Below are positions 63,113 through 64,000 of a stretch of DNA of 64,000 nucleotides, one piece after another. The position numbers and the translations under genes are program-made. The stretch's first letter is position 1; every line of letters begins with the position of its first letter. Source of the stretch: Mucilaginibacter psychrotolerans (GTDB lineage Bacteria > Bacteroidota > Bacteroidia > Sphingobacteriales > Sphingobacteriaceae); NCBI RefSeq assembly GCF_004519315.1, contig NZ_SOZE01000016.1, positions 62,001-126,000 on the forward strand, given 5' to 3'. Below the pieces are notes generated by a model, which was given only the letters and a program-made list of their open reading frames with translations, was not told where the DNA came from and made no database searches.

Positions 63113-63402
63113 ATTTATGTAGGCCAGAAATAATAATTGGAATGATCCAGATGGGAGTGGGAATACCGACATGACTTTCAGTTCTGCCACTCCTGAGTGG
63201 AAGATAACCACTAACTTTGTTGGCGGAAAGGAAAATAAAATCCCGTGTGAATGACAGATGAGAGGTTAATTGTGGCAATAATGCATCTGCAAATGGTCTC
63301 CTGAAACTGAATGGTGCTGATACTGTAGTGTTGGTGGATGAAAGATACACGATTGTATTAGATATTTCAAAACCGCGTAATTTCGCTTACCAAAAACCAA
63401 GT
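63113..63402 (+). pseudogene. Decayed C-terminal end of a SusE/SusF-type lipoprotein
   Basis: Reading the plus strand with two phase changes recovers the end of a SusE/SusF-type surface glycan-binding protein: NNWNDPDGSGNTDMTF, then a frameshift to SRVNDR-stop-EVNCGNNASANG, and NGADTVVLVDERYTIVLDISKP. The stop TGA stands where the family has Trp (TGG). It ends just before the GH53 gene. The fragment implies that an intact SusE once stood here, as in galactan-utilisation loci. The remaining DNA between 62973 and 63112 holds nothing recognised. Confidence 0.55.
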
Positions 63403-63403
63403 A

Positions 63404-64000
63404 ATGAAGAAACTATCAATAGTAATTGTCGCTGTAGCCTCGCTTTTAATGGGCTGCGGTAAAGATATCACCGCGCCCGCAACTCCGGATACGCTGCTTG
63501 CAGCCACCTACGCAAAAGGCGCGGATGTAAGCTGGGTGAGCCAGATGGAAGTCGGCAGCATCAAATTTTATAATAGCGCAGGTACCGAGCAGGACTTGTT
63601 TCAGATTTTGAAGGATAAGGGCATCAATTCCATTCGCCTCAGGGCATGGGTAAACCCTGCCGACGGCTGGAGCAATACGGGTGATGTGGTAGCGAAAGCG
63701 CTCCGTGCGAAGAATGCGGGTTTCCGTATCCTGCTCGATCTGCATTACAGCGATACCTGGGCCGACCCTGGTCAACAGGCAAAACCCGCTGCATGGGCAG
63801 GGCAGGACATTAATGCGCTGAAAGCGTCGGTAAGCAGCTACACAATTGGTGTAATGACTGCGCTAAAGGACAAAGGCATCACCCCGGAGTGGGTGCAGGT
63901 AGGCAACGAAACCAATAACGGCATGCTTTGGGAAGAAGGCAAGGCATCGGTAAACATGAAAAACTTTGCCGATTTGGTACAGGCCGGGTATGCTGCCGTA
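63404..64000 (+). CDS. GH53 endo-beta-1,4-galactanase (3' truncated by the window)
   Basis: The first 199 codons of a lipoprotein enzyme. The signal peptide has a lipobox (SLLMGCG, Cys near residue 18). The barrel opens with KGADVSWVSQMEV and INSIRLRAWVNPADGW, then ILLDLHYSDTWADPG and the acid/base segment VQVGNETNNGMLW, all GH53 landmarks. It cuts beta-1,4-galactan, for example in pectin side chains. The gene continues past the right edge. The start ATG 63404 is directly after the SusE remnant. Confidence 0.92.
   Translation, partial: MKKLSIVIVAVASLLMGCGKDITAPATPDTLLAATYAKGADVSWVSQMEVGSIKFYNSAGTEQDLFQILKDKGINSIRLRAWVNPADGWSNTGDVVAKALRAKNAGFRILLDLHYSDTWADPGQQAKPAAWAGQDINALKASVSSYTIGVMTALKDKGITPEWVQVGNETNNGMLWEEGKASVNMKNFADLVQAGYAAV

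Noticed and set aside
1..64000. tRNA, rRNA or CRISPR arrays
   Set aside because: No cloverleaf-like or rRNA-like segments and no regular direct repeats with spacers were recognised on reading through; dedicated searches were not possible.

Overview
The window reads as a stretch of a Bacteroidota chromosome, most likely family Sphingobacteriaceae (a Mucilaginibacter/Pedobacter-like organism). The evidence is a SusC/SusD pair, TonB-linked uptake, GH29/GH78/GH53 polysaccharide enzymes, TAnnTTTG-type -7 promoter elements, little use of Shine-Dalgarno sites, and a moderate, fairly even base composition. The genus is inference. No rRNA, tRNA, CRISPR array or complete insertion sequence was seen.

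Layout. (1) 1-7.9 kb: the end of a PKS module (AT-ACP-class III aminotransferase, truncated at the left edge), a C-A-PCP-TE NRPS whose A-domain pocket residues read as glycine-type, and an Sfp-type phosphopantetheinyl transferase: a small lipopeptide or beta-amino-acyl-glycine assembly line. (2) 7.9-10.7 kb: a zinc-dependent phospholipase C-like protein and a GH29 fucosidase-like enzyme. (3) 10.9-11.8 kb: a MerC-Fur metal operon with a perfect operator palindrome over its promoter. (4) 12.1-20.8 kb: a Ter-type stress cluster (HAD, phosphoribosyltransferase, two TerD, TelA, a conserved-looking unknown, TerC, then PgpA), interrupted by a hairpin array and two AT-rich orphan genes. (5) 20.9-31.2 kb: a NarL-type two-component system with a membrane protein, GNAT, polysaccharide deacetylase, GH78 rhamnosidase, PAP2 phosphatase, fasciclin and DUF985 proteins. 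(6) 31.2-33 kb: a YjdF/DUF2238 gene broken by one in-frame stop, a PIN toxin/antitoxin pair and a cupin. (7) 33-41 kb: a divalent-metal CzcCBA efflux operon led by an OmpR/HK pair, then the decayed 3' end of an MBOAT acyltransferase gene. (8) 41.6-48 kb: a large unknown membrane protein, two metallophosphoesterases and a DUF4403 lipoprotein.

(9) 48-61.8 kb is the most interesting part, a sulfur island. A SAM-I riboswitch (minus strand) precedes tlpA-susC-susD. Divergent from it are cysE and cysM. Further on are a family 2A encapsulin shell gene (SrpI-like) overlapping its cargo, a SufS-type cysteine desulfurase with a ~235-residue disordered N-terminal extension, and, divergent from the shell, a secreted TlpA-like protein. 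Together these suggest methionine/SAM-controlled capture of a sulfur compound, periplasmic thiol chemistry, cysteine synthesis, and desulfurase-driven sulfur handling inside a protein nanocompartment.

(10) 61.8-64 kb: a DUF1624 membrane protein, a decayed SusE/SusF remnant, and the start of a GH53 galactanase that runs off the right edge.
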